A DNA stretch of 13,030 nucleotides, taken from the NCBI GenBank assembly GCA_017544185.1, contig JAFYEQ010000129.1, positions 1 through 13,030 of the forward strand. Direction: 5' to 3'. Position 1 is the stretch's first letter. Each line of letters starts with the position of its first letter. Below are positions 1-6,503 of the stretch, piece after piece. This DNA is from Oscillospiraceae bacterium. GTDB taxonomy: Bacteria > Bacillota > Clostridia > Oscillospirales > Ruminococcaceae. Made by a program: the position numbers and the translations under genes. The notes below the pieces were generated by a model. That model worked only from the letters and a program-made list of their open reading frames with translations, searched no databases and was not told where the DNA came from.

Positions 1-2
1 CG

Positions 3-38
3 GCGGCAGCCCTGCAGTCGGTCCGTGACATACCTTAG
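3..38 (+). CDS. possible C-terminal tail of an upstream gene (partial)
   Basis: Frame 3 is open from the window edge to a TAG at 36-38 and would encode a tail ending AALQSVRDIP, with codons like those of the neighbouring genes (GCC, CTG, GTC, GAC, ATA). A 33-nt gap holding the sortase ribosome binding site follows, which would suit an operon. Frame 1 is also open, to a TGA at 70-72 that would overlap the sortase ATG. About twelve codons cannot decide between these, and nothing can be said about function. Confidence 0.2.
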   Translation, partial: AAALQSVRDIP

Positions 39-71
39 ATATTATCTCCTATATAACGGCAGGAGTTTTTG

Positions 72-1172
72 ATGAAAAAAGACCCACCAAAGCACGCTGC
101 GCCCAAGCATGCGGCACCTTCCCCCAAGAAGGCACAGGCGGCGGCGATAGATATACCCTTTGTCAAGATCATCGCACTGGTCATACTGATCGTGTGCATC
201 GTGATACTGGGCAAATACTTCTATGAGATATTCCAGGCGAAGAAGAACCACACCGACCTCAGGGATCTTTACAATTCACGGCACAGCGGACAGCAGACGG
301 AGATCACCATCCCCTCCCCCGATGAGATGACGGCCACCGTCACAGCTGCTACCACTGCGGAGAACGAGGTCATAGGCTATGAGGAGTTCACCGATCAGAC
401 GGCGGCTACTCTGCCCGAGACCACGACCGTGGAGACTACCACCACGCTGCCTCCCCGTCCTATAATGGATGCGGCTCAGGCGCTGCTGGACATCAATCCC
501 GACACCGTGGGATATGTGAACATCCCCGGATGCGTGGATGAGCCTGTGGTCAAGGCCAAGGACAATGAATGGTATCTCACCCATAACTTCTACGGACAGG
601 AGCGCCAGTGCGGCACCTGCTTTGCCGACTACCGCAATGTGGTGGGCGACAGGGAAAGATCCGACAATATAGTGCTCTACGCTCACGATCAGAAGGACGG
701 CACCATGTTCGGCTGCCTGAAGTGGTACCGCAACAGTATCTACTACTGGAGAGAGAACCCGTTCATATACTTCAACACCAACTACGCAGACGAGACCTAC
801 GTCATAGTATCGGTATTCATCGTCAACGCTCTCCCCGAGCATGACAACGGGAACTTGTTCGACTACAACAACTATATAGACTTCGCAAAGGACGGGAAAT
901 ATTCCTTCAAGACCTTTGCACACGAGATCTACGAGCGCAGTCACCTGCACACAGGCATAGACTTCAACGAAGAGGATGCATACCTCACCCTCTCCACCTG
1001 TGCGTATGACTGGGACGAGTCAAGGCTCGTCATCGTAGCAAGACGTCTCAGAGACGGTGAGACCACAGAGAATATGGATCTGACCGGCCTTGAGAAGAAC
1101 GACAACATAAAATGGCCCGCCATCTACTATAAATATAACGGCGGATCATATATAGAGCCGGAAAACAGATAA
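72..1172 (+). CDS. srtB: class B sortase, membrane-anchored transpeptidase
   Basis: Sortases cut a sorting signal on secreted proteins and join the protein to the cell wall or to a pilin. This 366-aa protein has a basic, Pro/Ala/His-rich cytoplasmic N-terminus, one membrane segment at about residues 31-51, a Thr/Glu-rich stalk (about 75-130) and a C-terminal catalytic domain. The catalytic triad is visible: His205 in YAHD, Cys310 in TLSTC, and Arg318 in the following RLVIVARR strand. The NIPG...WYLTHNF block, the YAHD...MFG spacing and the TLSTCAYDW core point to class B rather than A or C. The ATG at 72 is chosen because GGAG at 62-65 lies 6 nt upstream; a TTG just before it is too close to the site. 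At 366 aa it is longer than the usual roughly 220-250 because of the stalk, which itself contains LPETT at residues 114-118. No substrate with a clear sorting signal is in the window. Confidence 0.93.
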   Translation: MKKDPPKHAAPKHAAPSPKKAQAAAIDIPFVKIIALVILIVCIVILGKYFYEIFQAKKNHTDLRDLYNSRHSGQQTEITIPSPDEMTATVTAATTAENEVIGYEEFTDQTAATLPETTTVETTTTLPPRPIMDAAQALLDINPDTVGYVNIPGCVDEPVVKAKDNEWYLTHNFYGQERQCGTCFADYRNVVGDRERSDNIVLYAHDQKDGTMFGCLKWYRNSIYYWRENPFIYFNTNYADETYVIVSVFIVNALPEHDNGNLFDYNNYIDFAKDGKYSFKTFAHEIYERSHLHTGIDFNEEDAYLTLSTCAYDWDESRLVIVARRLRDGETTENMDLTGLEKNDNIKWPAIYYKYNGGSYIEPENR

Positions 1173-1245
1173 AGAAACGGCTCTTGAGCAGGGATCACGG
1201 TAACATTCTGCACACCCTATGCCCCGGATAAGAAAGGACAAGGTA

Positions 1246-2952
1246 ATGAAAAAGATCAGAGCAGTCAAAGCGGGCATTGCCGCGATAGCCGCGGTGAGCA
1301 TCGCCGCTGTATCGGTGATGACCGCGGGATCCGGCAATGCCGCAAATCAGATCTCAGTAGACATGGAACAGACAGACACACAGGTGAACGAAACAGAGCC
1401 TCCGCTGCGACCGGCTCACGAGACACCTCTGCTGCCCTCGGAAGATGAGATACTGGGAGCACAGATAATGACATCAGACGTCCCCTATGAGGACGCTCCG
1501 GAAGAGCCCGACTATCTCAATTTCACGCAGCTGGTGGAGCGTAAGCCCGACCTGGCAGAAGTACCCGCAGTAACAGAGGCTCCCGCAGAGCCCGACACCT
1601 ACATCCCCGAGACCCCCGCCCCCGTACCGGAGGCTCCCGCAGAGGACGTCCCCGAGGACGAGCCCTCGGATGAGGAGTTCCCCGAGGAGGAGCCGGATCT
1701 TGAGGACGAAGCAGCCTTCCCCGAGGATGACTTCGAGGAGCTGCCGCAGGATACGGAGCCTGTCACGGTGACAGAGCCTGTGGTGACCAACACAGCCCCC
1801 TCAAGGGCATATATAGACCTTTACTCCATCGACCCGTCACTGGGCACGGGCACGGTCAGCGCATCCTATATGGAGTATTCCTTCCTGAAGCAGAGCTCTC
1901 TGCCTCCCGTTACGGAGCCCGCTCCCGCAGTGACCATGCCGTCCCTCCCCGACCTGCAGCTGGAGGCTCCCGCCTTCGAGCCCGCATCCTTCGATGAGGG
2001 CGAGCCCGGCGCCAAGCCCGAAGATAAGGACAAGAAGCCGGACAAGGGCCCCAAGCCCGATAAGGCTCCCGCAGAGACTGCGGTGACGGAGACTGCCGAC
2101 GGCACAGAGGCCGTCACGACGGCTCCCGATCCCGACGAGCCCATCGTCAGCGGCTGGCTGATACCCTCGGCACATACTGGCGAGGAGATATTCACCGCCC
2201 GCTTCGACGGTCAGGTGCAGCAGGTGGATGCCTATACTCTGGTATGTATGATATGCGCAACGGAGATGTCGCCGTCCTTCAGCCAGGAGGCCCTCAAGGC
2301 GCAGGCAGTGGCTGCATACTCCTATGTGAAGTACCACAATGTCAACGGGCTCACTCCGTCGGTACTGGTGAAGCATGAGGTGCATGAGGCTACCATCGCG
2401 GCGGTAGATGCAGTGTTCGGTCAGTGTCTGTACTATGGCGACTCAGTCGCACAGGCGGTATATACCGCATCCACGGCAGGTACCACAGCGTCCGCAGTCA
2501 ATGTATGGGGCGGCAATGTAGGCTATCTGGTAAGCGTGGAGACACCTATAGATGAGCTTTACGATCCCAACTGGGGAGTAGTCACTACCTATACTGCCGA
2601 CGAGATGAGACGTATGATCGAGGGGTACTGCGGCATAACACTGTCGGAGGACCCTGCCAACTGGATAAAGATCGAGTCCTATCACGACGGACGGTATGTA
2701 AATGATATGACCATCGACGGACAGGTGAGCATCAAGGGGCAGAAGTTCAGAGACGGACTTATGCACTTCAAGCTCAAGAGCTGGGCCTTCGATGTGACCT
2801 ACGATCAGGAGAGCGGCATATTCACATTCACCACCTACGGCTACGGCCACGGCGTGGGGCTCTCACAGAACGGTGCTAATATCCTGGGCAGACAGGGCAT
2901 GACCTACGATCAGATCCTTGCATACTACTTCCCCGGCACGAACATAAGGTAA
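1246..2952 (+). CDS. secreted SpoIID/LytB-domain protein with long acidic Pro-rich linker
   Basis: SpoIID is a lytic transglycosylase that cleaves glycan strands stripped of stem peptides; LytB-type relatives occur outside sporulation. This 568-aa protein has a signal peptide (basic start, Ala/Val core, likely cut near residue 32), about 260 residues of low-complexity Glu/Pro/Ala/Asp sequence becoming Lys/Pro-rich near 245-270, and a SpoIID domain at about 310-568. Recognisable parts are ATEMSPSF with the expected catalytic Glu at 340, EALKAQAVAAYSYV, the VWGG block, and the terminal GYGHGVGLSQNGAN ... YDQILAYYFPGT. The family's usual SSSGG-like stretch reads ASTAGTT here, a divergence. The start at 1246 is preferred because it begins the signal peptide and has AAAGGA 7 nt upstream; an in-frame ATG at 1219 would add nine residues and lacks a good site. 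It lies 73 nt after the sortase and before a terminator. The domain call is firm; a role in sporulation is not shown, since no other spo gene is present. Confidence 0.9.
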   Translation: MKKIRAVKAGIAAIAAVSIAAVSVMTAGSGNAANQISVDMEQTDTQVNETEPPLRPAHETPLLPSEDEILGAQIMTSDVPYEDAPEEPDYLNFTQLVERKPDLAEVPAVTEAPAEPDTYIPETPAPVPEAPAEDVPEDEPSDEEFPEEEPDLEDEAAFPEDDFEELPQDTEPVTVTEPVVTNTAPSRAYIDLYSIDPSLGTGTVSASYMEYSFLKQSSLPPVTEPAPAVTMPSLPDLQLEAPAFEPASFDEGEPGAKPEDKDKKPDKGPKPDKAPAETAVTETADGTEAVTTAPDPDEPIVSGWLIPSAHTGEEIFTARFDGQVQQVDAYTLVCMICATEMSPSFSQEALKAQAVAAYSYVKYHNVNGLTPSVLVKHEVHEATIAAVDAVFGQCLYYGDSVAQAVYTASTAGTTASAVNVWGGNVGYLVSVETPIDELYDPNWGVVTTYTADEMRRMIEGYCGITLSEDPANWIKIESYHDGRYVNDMTIDGQVSIKGQKFRDGLMHFKLKSWAFDVTYDQESGIFTFTTYGYGHGVGLSQNGANILGRQGMTYDQILAYYFPGTNIR

Positions 2953-2959
2953 AATGCTA

Positions 2960-2994
2960 TGTCCCCCCGCGCATACGTAGGGGGACACTTTTTT
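2960..2994 (+). terminator. Rho-independent terminator after the SpoIID-like gene
   Basis: An 8-bp perfect stem pairs TGTCCCCC (2960-2967) with GGGGGACA (2980-2987) around a 12-nt loop and is followed by C and six T residues (2989-2994). It starts 7 nt after the SpoIID-like stop. The next gene's ribosome binding site (2995-3000) begins directly at the end of the T run. Confidence 0.85.
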
Positions 2995-3004
2995 AGAGGA
3001 ACGT

Positions 3005-4258
3005 ATGTATAGTCTTATTATGAAAAAGCGGCGCGGCGAAGAGCTCACCCTCGAGGAGACGGACTTCATCGTCCGCGGCTACACTGCGGGAGATATACCC
3101 GATGCACAGATGGCGGCGTTCCTGATGGCGGTGTGCTTCAACGGGATGACCGACGAGGAGCTGACACAGTTCACCGACTCCATGATCATCACGGGCAAGG
3201 TCTACGACCTGCACGATGAGCTGGGCGGCCCCTGTGTGGACAAGCATTCCACGGGAGGCGTGGGGGACAAGATGACCCTTATCGACGCTCCCATAGTGGC
3301 GGCTTGCGGGGTATACGTCCCGAAGATGTCGGGGCGGGGGCTGGGCCATACAGGCGGCACCATCGACAAGCTCCGCGCCATACCCGGACTGGTGACGGAC
3401 ATATCCCACGAGGAGTTCATACACACGGTAAAGGCCGCAGGCTTCGCGGTGATGTCGCAGACCGACGAGCTGGTGCCCGCCGACAGGAAGATATACGCCC
3501 TGCGTGACGTCACGGCCACAGTGGACAGCATACCCCTGATCGCGTCGAGCATCATGAGCAAGAAGCTGGCCACGGGCGCGGACGGTATCGTCCTGGACGT
3601 GAAATACGGCGACGGTGCGTTCATGAAGGATATCGAAGGTGCGCGTATCCTCGGCGAGACATGTACAAGACTTGCCAAGAGATACCGCCGCGGCTGTACT
3701 GCGGTGCTGTCGGATATGAGCAAGCCTCTGGGACGCATGGTGGGCAACGCCCTTGAGGTGCGGGAGGCCGCAGAGCTCCTTATGGGCAAGGCTGCATCCC
3801 CCGACGTGGAGGCGCTCAGCGAACGGCTCTCTGTGGCTATGCTGGTATCGGCGGGCTTTGATCGCGACGAGGCCGTGGCTGCGGCGAGAGAGGCAGTGAC
3901 CTCCGGACGCGCTCTGGAGCGGCTGGAGCATATGGTAGAGCTGCAGCACGGCGACCCCCGTGCCCTCACAGATCCCGACCGTATGGGCGTACCTCGGTAT
4001 ACCGAACGGTACAAGGCTCCCCGCAGCGGCAGGATAACGACCTTTGCCGCCGAGAAGACGGGACTGGCTGCCATGTATCTGGGTGCAGGCAGGCGCACCA
4101 TAAACGATACTATCGACCCCACCGCAGGCATAGAGATCCTCCGCACCGTAGGCGACGAGGTACGCGAGGGCGAGGACATAGCGATACTGTACTCATCGTC
4201 GGTCACCGACATGAGCGTATCCACGAAGCTCCTGGACGAGGCGGTCACTATCCAATGA
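3005..4258 (+). CDS. pdp: pyrimidine-nucleoside phosphorylase (thymidine/uridine phosphorylase family)
   Basis: This enzyme splits uridine, thymidine and deoxyuridine with phosphate into base and (deoxy)ribose-1-phosphate, a cytoplasmic salvage step. At 417 aa it covers the whole family (about 430). The N-terminal helical domain begins MYSLIMKKRRGEELTLEE, as in Bacillus Pdp. KHSTGGVGDK (residues 80-89) is the phosphate-binding loop, and SGRGLGHTGGTID (109-121) is the family signature. The C-terminal PYNP_C domain runs to AILYSSSVTDM. The GT-rich signature with Lys122 fits the Bacillus-type enzyme of broad pyrimidine specificity better than DeoA, though sequence alone does not prove specificity. 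AGAGGA at 2995-3000 lies 4 nt before the ATG. No other nucleoside gene (deoC, cdd, upp, transporter) is adjacent, unlike many Firmicute clusters. With a terminator ending at 2994 there is no room for a promoter just upstream. Confidence 0.95.
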   Translation: MYSLIMKKRRGEELTLEETDFIVRGYTAGDIPDAQMAAFLMAVCFNGMTDEELTQFTDSMIITGKVYDLHDELGGPCVDKHSTGGVGDKMTLIDAPIVAACGVYVPKMSGRGLGHTGGTIDKLRAIPGLVTDISHEEFIHTVKAAGFAVMSQTDELVPADRKIYALRDVTATVDSIPLIASSIMSKKLATGADGIVLDVKYGDGAFMKDIEGARILGETCTRLAKRYRRGCTAVLSDMSKPLGRMVGNALEVREAAELLMGKAASPDVEALSERLSVAMLVSAGFDRDEAVAAAREAVTSGRALERLEHMVELQHGDPRALTDPDRMGVPRYTERYKAPRSGRITTFAAEKTGLAAMYLGAGRRTINDTIDPTAGIEILRTVGDEVREGEDIAILYSSSVTDMSVSTKLLDEAVTIQ

Positions 4259-4266
4259 AGATCCCA

Positions 4267-4308
4267 TAGGGCGGACACGAGGGCTCCGCAGGAGACCGTC
4301 TGTCCCTA
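4267..4308. repeat. imperfect GC-rich hairpin, first half of an intergenic element
   Basis: TAGGG (4267-4271) pairs with CCCTA (4304-4308). After a one-base bulge, CGGAC (4272-4276) pairs with GTCTG (4298-4302) with one G-T pair. Inside lies a second stem, GG-CTCC (4282-4287) with GGAG-a-CC (4291-4297), around a GCA loop. There is no T run after it, so it is not a typical terminator for the phosphorylase gene. It directly precedes the 7-nt repeat tract, and the two together fill most of the gap to the CPBP gene. Confidence 0.55.
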
Positions 4309-4329
4309 CAGGATCGCCGTTCCCGTTAT

Positions 4330-4399
4330 CTCAACTCTCCACTCTCAACTCTCAACTCTCCCATAACTCCTAACTCCTAATTCATAACTCCTAATTATT
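4330..4399. repeat. tandem 7-nt repeat tract, ten degenerate units
   Basis: The tract divides evenly into ten 7-nt units. The first four are CTCAACT, CTCCACT, CTCAACT, CTCAACT; then CTCCCAT; then AACTCCT, AACTCCT, AATTCAT, AACTCCT, AATTATT. All share a pyrimidine-rich ACTC core and one phase, with a change of variant halfway. Base composition differs sharply from the flanking genes, and no reading frame or RNA gene explains it. The tract ends at the ribosome binding site of the CPBP gene. Heptanucleotide tandem repeats between genes are known in cyanobacteria; any relation is untested. Confidence 0.8.
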
Positions 4400-4401
4400 C
4401 T

Positions 4402-4409
4402 AAGGAGGT
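4402..4409 (+). promoter_or_regulatory. near-perfect ribosome binding site of the CPBP gene
   Basis: AAGGAGGT matches the 16S rRNA tail over eight bases and ends 3 nt before the ATG at 4413, fixing that start. It abuts the 7-nt repeat tract. Confidence 0.85.
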
Positions 4410-4412
4410 CAT

Positions 4413-5480
4413 ATGGCTCCGACTAAAGATGAGATGCGGCAGCTCAGACGATATTATTCGGGCATCGCCGTGATACTCATAGTACTGATAGGCATATTCA
4501 TAGGCGTGAACACGCTGGTGCTCCGTATCGCCTGCGGCATGATCGGCGGCGGCTTCGATAAGGAAGCGATAGCCGCGGGACGTGAAGCTGTCCGCAATAA
4601 TGCGGTGATGACTGCGATATACTCCTACTTTTTCCCATTCGTGGCGGATATAGCCGCGCTGTGCGTAGGTCTGGCGATAACGAAGGTGGACCTTAAGAAG
4701 TACTTCAATGTGCGCGGCTTCAACGGGAAGGATCTGCTGGATATGACCGCCTTCGGTATGGGCCTGCCTGTGATAGGATCTTTAGCGGTGGTCCTCGTGT
4801 CGGGCATAGTAGGCATAGTAATGGGCAAGGACGCGCAGGACGCGGCGGATACGGTGAACTTGTTCTCGCTGCAGGGCCCCCTGTGGCTGAAGATGCTGGA
4901 GTATTCCTATGTGTGTCTGCTGGGTCCCATCATGGAGGAGCTGATCTTCAGAGGGGTCATGCTGGCAGGGCTTCGCAAGTACGGCAACGTGTTCGCCGTG
5001 ATAATGTCGTCGGTCATGTTCGGACTGATGCATATGCGCTTCGCGCAGTGCTTCCCCGCCATAGTGATCGGTATCGTATCAGCCGTGATGGTGATACGCA
5101 CGGGCTCTATACTGCCGTCCATATTCCTCCATGTGCTCAATAACTCTCTGTCGGCGATACTCATGATCATGAGGGAGGGCATGGATATGCAGAAGCTGAT
5201 GGACATATCCAAGAGCGGCAACATGGAAGACATGATGACATTGTTCACCGCATTCACGCCGGTGTTCGTATTCATGGGCATCAATATGCTGCTGCGTTTC
5301 GGAGCGCTGATATGGTCAGGGATACGGATCGTGTCCTTCCGCTCAAAGCGCGGCGTGCTCTTCGGGAAGAACGAGTACTGCACACAGCGCACCTGGAAGC
5401 CCTGCTTCACATCGGTGCCCATGCTGCTGATACTCGGGTATCTCACGGTGGCCACACTGGTAAGTATAGTCAAGATGTGA
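4413..5480 (+). CDS. CPBP-family intramembrane metalloprotease (Abi/CAAX-type)
   Basis: CPBP proteins are multi-pass membrane proteases related to Rce1; bacterial members process peptides or give immunity to bacteriocins, and most substrates are unknown. The 355-aa protein has a hydrophobic N-terminal segment (about 12-35), further membrane spans, and the family motifs: EELIFR (Glu175-Glu176 to Arg180), FGLMH with His207, and HVLNN with His240 and Asn244, which supply the metal ligands and catalytic base. All expected polar residues are present, so it should be active. The last roughly 95 residues hold two more spans (about 280-300 and 335-353) joined by a basic loop. A 48-nt gap leads to the alpha/beta hydrolase, so the two are probably co-transcribed. 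No bacteriocin gene is visible nearby, leaving the substrate open. Confidence 0.9.
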   Translation: MAPTKDEMRQLRRYYSGIAVILIVLIGIFIGVNTLVLRIACGMIGGGFDKEAIAAGREAVRNNAVMTAIYSYFFPFVADIAALCVGLAITKVDLKKYFNVRGFNGKDLLDMTAFGMGLPVIGSLAVVLVSGIVGIVMGKDAQDAADTVNLFSLQGPLWLKMLEYSYVCLLGPIMEELIFRGVMLAGLRKYGNVFAVIMSSVMFGLMHMRFAQCFPAIVIGIVSAVMVIRTGSILPSIFLHVLNNSLSAILMIMREGMDMQKLMDISKSGNMEDMMTLFTAFTPVFVFMGINMLLRFGALIWSGIRIVSFRSKRGVLFGKNEYCTQRTWKPCFTSVPMLLILGYLTVATLVSIVKM

Positions 5481-5484
5481 TATG

Positions 5485-5510
5485 CAGGGCACGGGTCATA
5501 CCGTACCCTG
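5485..5510 (+). promoter_or_regulatory. hairpin between the CPBP and hydrolase genes
   Basis: CAGGG-c-ACGG (5485-5494) pairs with CCGT-a-CCCTG (5501-5510) around the loop GTCATA: nine pairs with one C-A mismatch. No T run follows, so termination is unlikely. It lies 8 nt before the hydrolase ribosome binding site and could stabilise or process the transcript. Confidence 0.45.
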
Positions 5511-5528
5511 TGAGATATGGAGGTATAT

Positions 5529-6323
5529 ATGCAGTATATCACTATGGGCGATAAGAGCTCACCTGCCGTTCTCCTGATACACGGGATGCTCTGCACGGGG
5601 AAGGATAACCTCGGCTTCGGCAGGTACCTGTCCGACAGCTTCTATGTGATCAGTCCCACTCTCGACGGCCACGGTAACGACGGCACCGACCTTGTATGTG
5701 TCGAGGAGGAGGCAGCGAAGATCACGGCGTATCTCAGGAGCGAAGGGATCACCTCCCTTGCACTGATACAGGGCAGCTCCATGGGTGCAGAGGTGGCGCT
5801 GGCGGTGCGTGACAGATGCAGGAAGGAAGGCATCGCCGTAGGCAGATGCTTCTTCGACGGCGGCCCCTTCTTCTGCTTCCATCCCATAAAGAGATACTTC
5901 ATGAGGCTGACCTTCAGGAGGCTGGTCAAGATACTGAACGACGATCCCGACAGAGCCTACGACAGGCTGACCAAGAACAGGCTCGTGAAGTTCATCACAA
6001 AGGACAAGCTCTCCCAGTTCGAGCCCATGCTCAGATCCATCGTATCCGAGCGCCGTACCTTCACCAACAGGACGGTGGACGGCATGGTAAAGGTATGCTA
6101 TGACTGTGCCCTCCCCGACTTCACAGAAGAGGAGCAGAGATCCATGGTGTTCTTCTTCTCCCTCGATGAGCCTGCACGTCAGTCGAAGCCGCGTCTGAAG
6201 AAGGCATACCCCGGGGCTGTATACCGGGACGTGAGAGGATACGCCCACTGCCTGCTGCAGATCAAGCGCCCCCGGACCTACGCCCGTCTGCTGAAGTCGG
6301 TCATCGCAGGTGATAGGATATAG
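5529..6323 (+). CDS. alpha/beta hydrolase of unknown substrate
   Basis: The 264-aa protein has the alpha/beta-hydrolase layout with no signal peptide, so it is cytoplasmic. LLIHG (His18-Gly19) is the oxyanion-hole loop. GSSMG at residues 82-86 is the nucleophile elbow with Ser84, and His240 in GYAHC is the catalytic histidine. The acid is probably one of the Asp/Glu pair in SLDEPA. A basic lid-like region (residues about 115-180) separates the halves. The start at 5529 is set by GGAGG at 5519-5523, 5 nt upstream; the in-frame ATG at 5517 overlaps that site and is rejected. It follows the CPBP protease by 48 nt, suggesting a shared transcript and perhaps a role at the envelope or in lipid or peptide turnover, which is only inference. 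Substrate class (ester, lipid, acyl-peptide) cannot be read from the sequence. Confidence 0.85.
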   Translation: MQYITMGDKSSPAVLLIHGMLCTGKDNLGFGRYLSDSFYVISPTLDGHGNDGTDLVCVEEEAAKITAYLRSEGITSLALIQGSSMGAEVALAVRDRCRKEGIAVGRCFFDGGPFFCFHPIKRYFMRLTFRRLVKILNDDPDRAYDRLTKNRLVKFITKDKLSQFEPMLRSIVSERRTFTNRTVDGMVKVCYDCALPDFTEEEQRSMVFFFSLDEPARQSKPRLKKAYPGAVYRDVRGYAHCLLQIKRPRTYARLLKSVIAGDRI

Positions 6324-6337
6324 AGCCGATCTAGCCG

Positions 6338-6353
6338 GGAGTTATGGGGGAGT
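6338..6353 (-). repeat. degenerate inverted copy of the 4330-4399 repeat core
   Basis: Read on the minus strand these 16 nt match 4355-4370 (ACTCTCCCATAACTCC) with a single C/T difference. A GC-rich self-complementary segment (AGCGG 6358-6362 with CCGCT 6373-6377) lies on the side matching the hairpin of the first element. This suggests a shortened copy in opposite orientation. The match is short, so chance is possible. Confidence 0.4.
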
Positions 6354-6385
6354 CAAGAGCGGAGTTGCTGCCCCGCTGTCCTATA

Positions 6386-6423
6386 TACACAATATATTTC
6401 GTTTTTGTAAAATGTATTTTGTA
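6386..6423. promoter_or_regulatory. AT-rich imperfect inverted repeat upstream of the -35 box, possible operator
   Basis: TACACAATATATTTC (6386-6400) and AAAATGTATTTTGTA (6409-6423) are inverted copies matching at 12 of 15 positions, with an 8-nt centre. The repeat ends 4 nt before the -35 hexamer. It could be a regulator site, an UP-like element or simply AT-rich sequence. Confidence 0.35.
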
Positions 6424-6427
6424 GAAC

Positions 6428-6456
6428 TTGACAATGGCGGGAAAATATGATATCAT
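6428..6456 (+). promoter_or_regulatory. sigma-A promoter of the sensor-cyclase gene
   Basis: A consensus -35 TTGACA (6428-6433) and a -10 TATCAT (6451-6456) are separated by exactly 17 nt. The start of transcription would be near 6463, giving a leader of about 40 nt before the ATG at 6504. An overlapping TATGAT at 6446-6451 has only a 12-nt spacer and is not favoured. Confidence 0.85.
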
Positions 6457-6503
6457 TACCGTGTAGGTCTATATGGGCATCAGACACTTAAGGTGATCGG
6501 GAT

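Noticed and set aside
1154..1184. Inverted repeat AGAGCCG/CGGCTCT around the sortase stop, as a terminator
   Set aside because: Only 7 bp with a 17-nt loop and no T run, and the next gene is close by; probably chance.
1246..2952. Sporulation locus based on the SpoIID match
   Set aside because: No other sporulation gene is visible and SpoIID/LytB domains also occur in vegetative proteins.
2993..4278. Two long minus-strand frames over the phosphorylase gene
   Set aside because: Both are antisense to a full-length Pdp with all motifs; GC-rich codon structure explains the lack of stops.
4330..4399. CRISPR array
   Set aside because: Units are 7 nt, contiguous and degenerate; there are no spacers and no cas genes.
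4413..6323. Bacteriocin or quorum-peptide immunity cassette built on the CPBP protease
   Set aside because: No peptide precursor, transporter or sensor kinase is adjacent; the 4259-4412 gap contains repeats, not a small gene.
6446..6451. TATGAT as the -10 box of the cyclase promoter
   Set aside because: It would leave a 12-nt spacer from TTGACA; TATCAT at 6451 gives the ideal 17.
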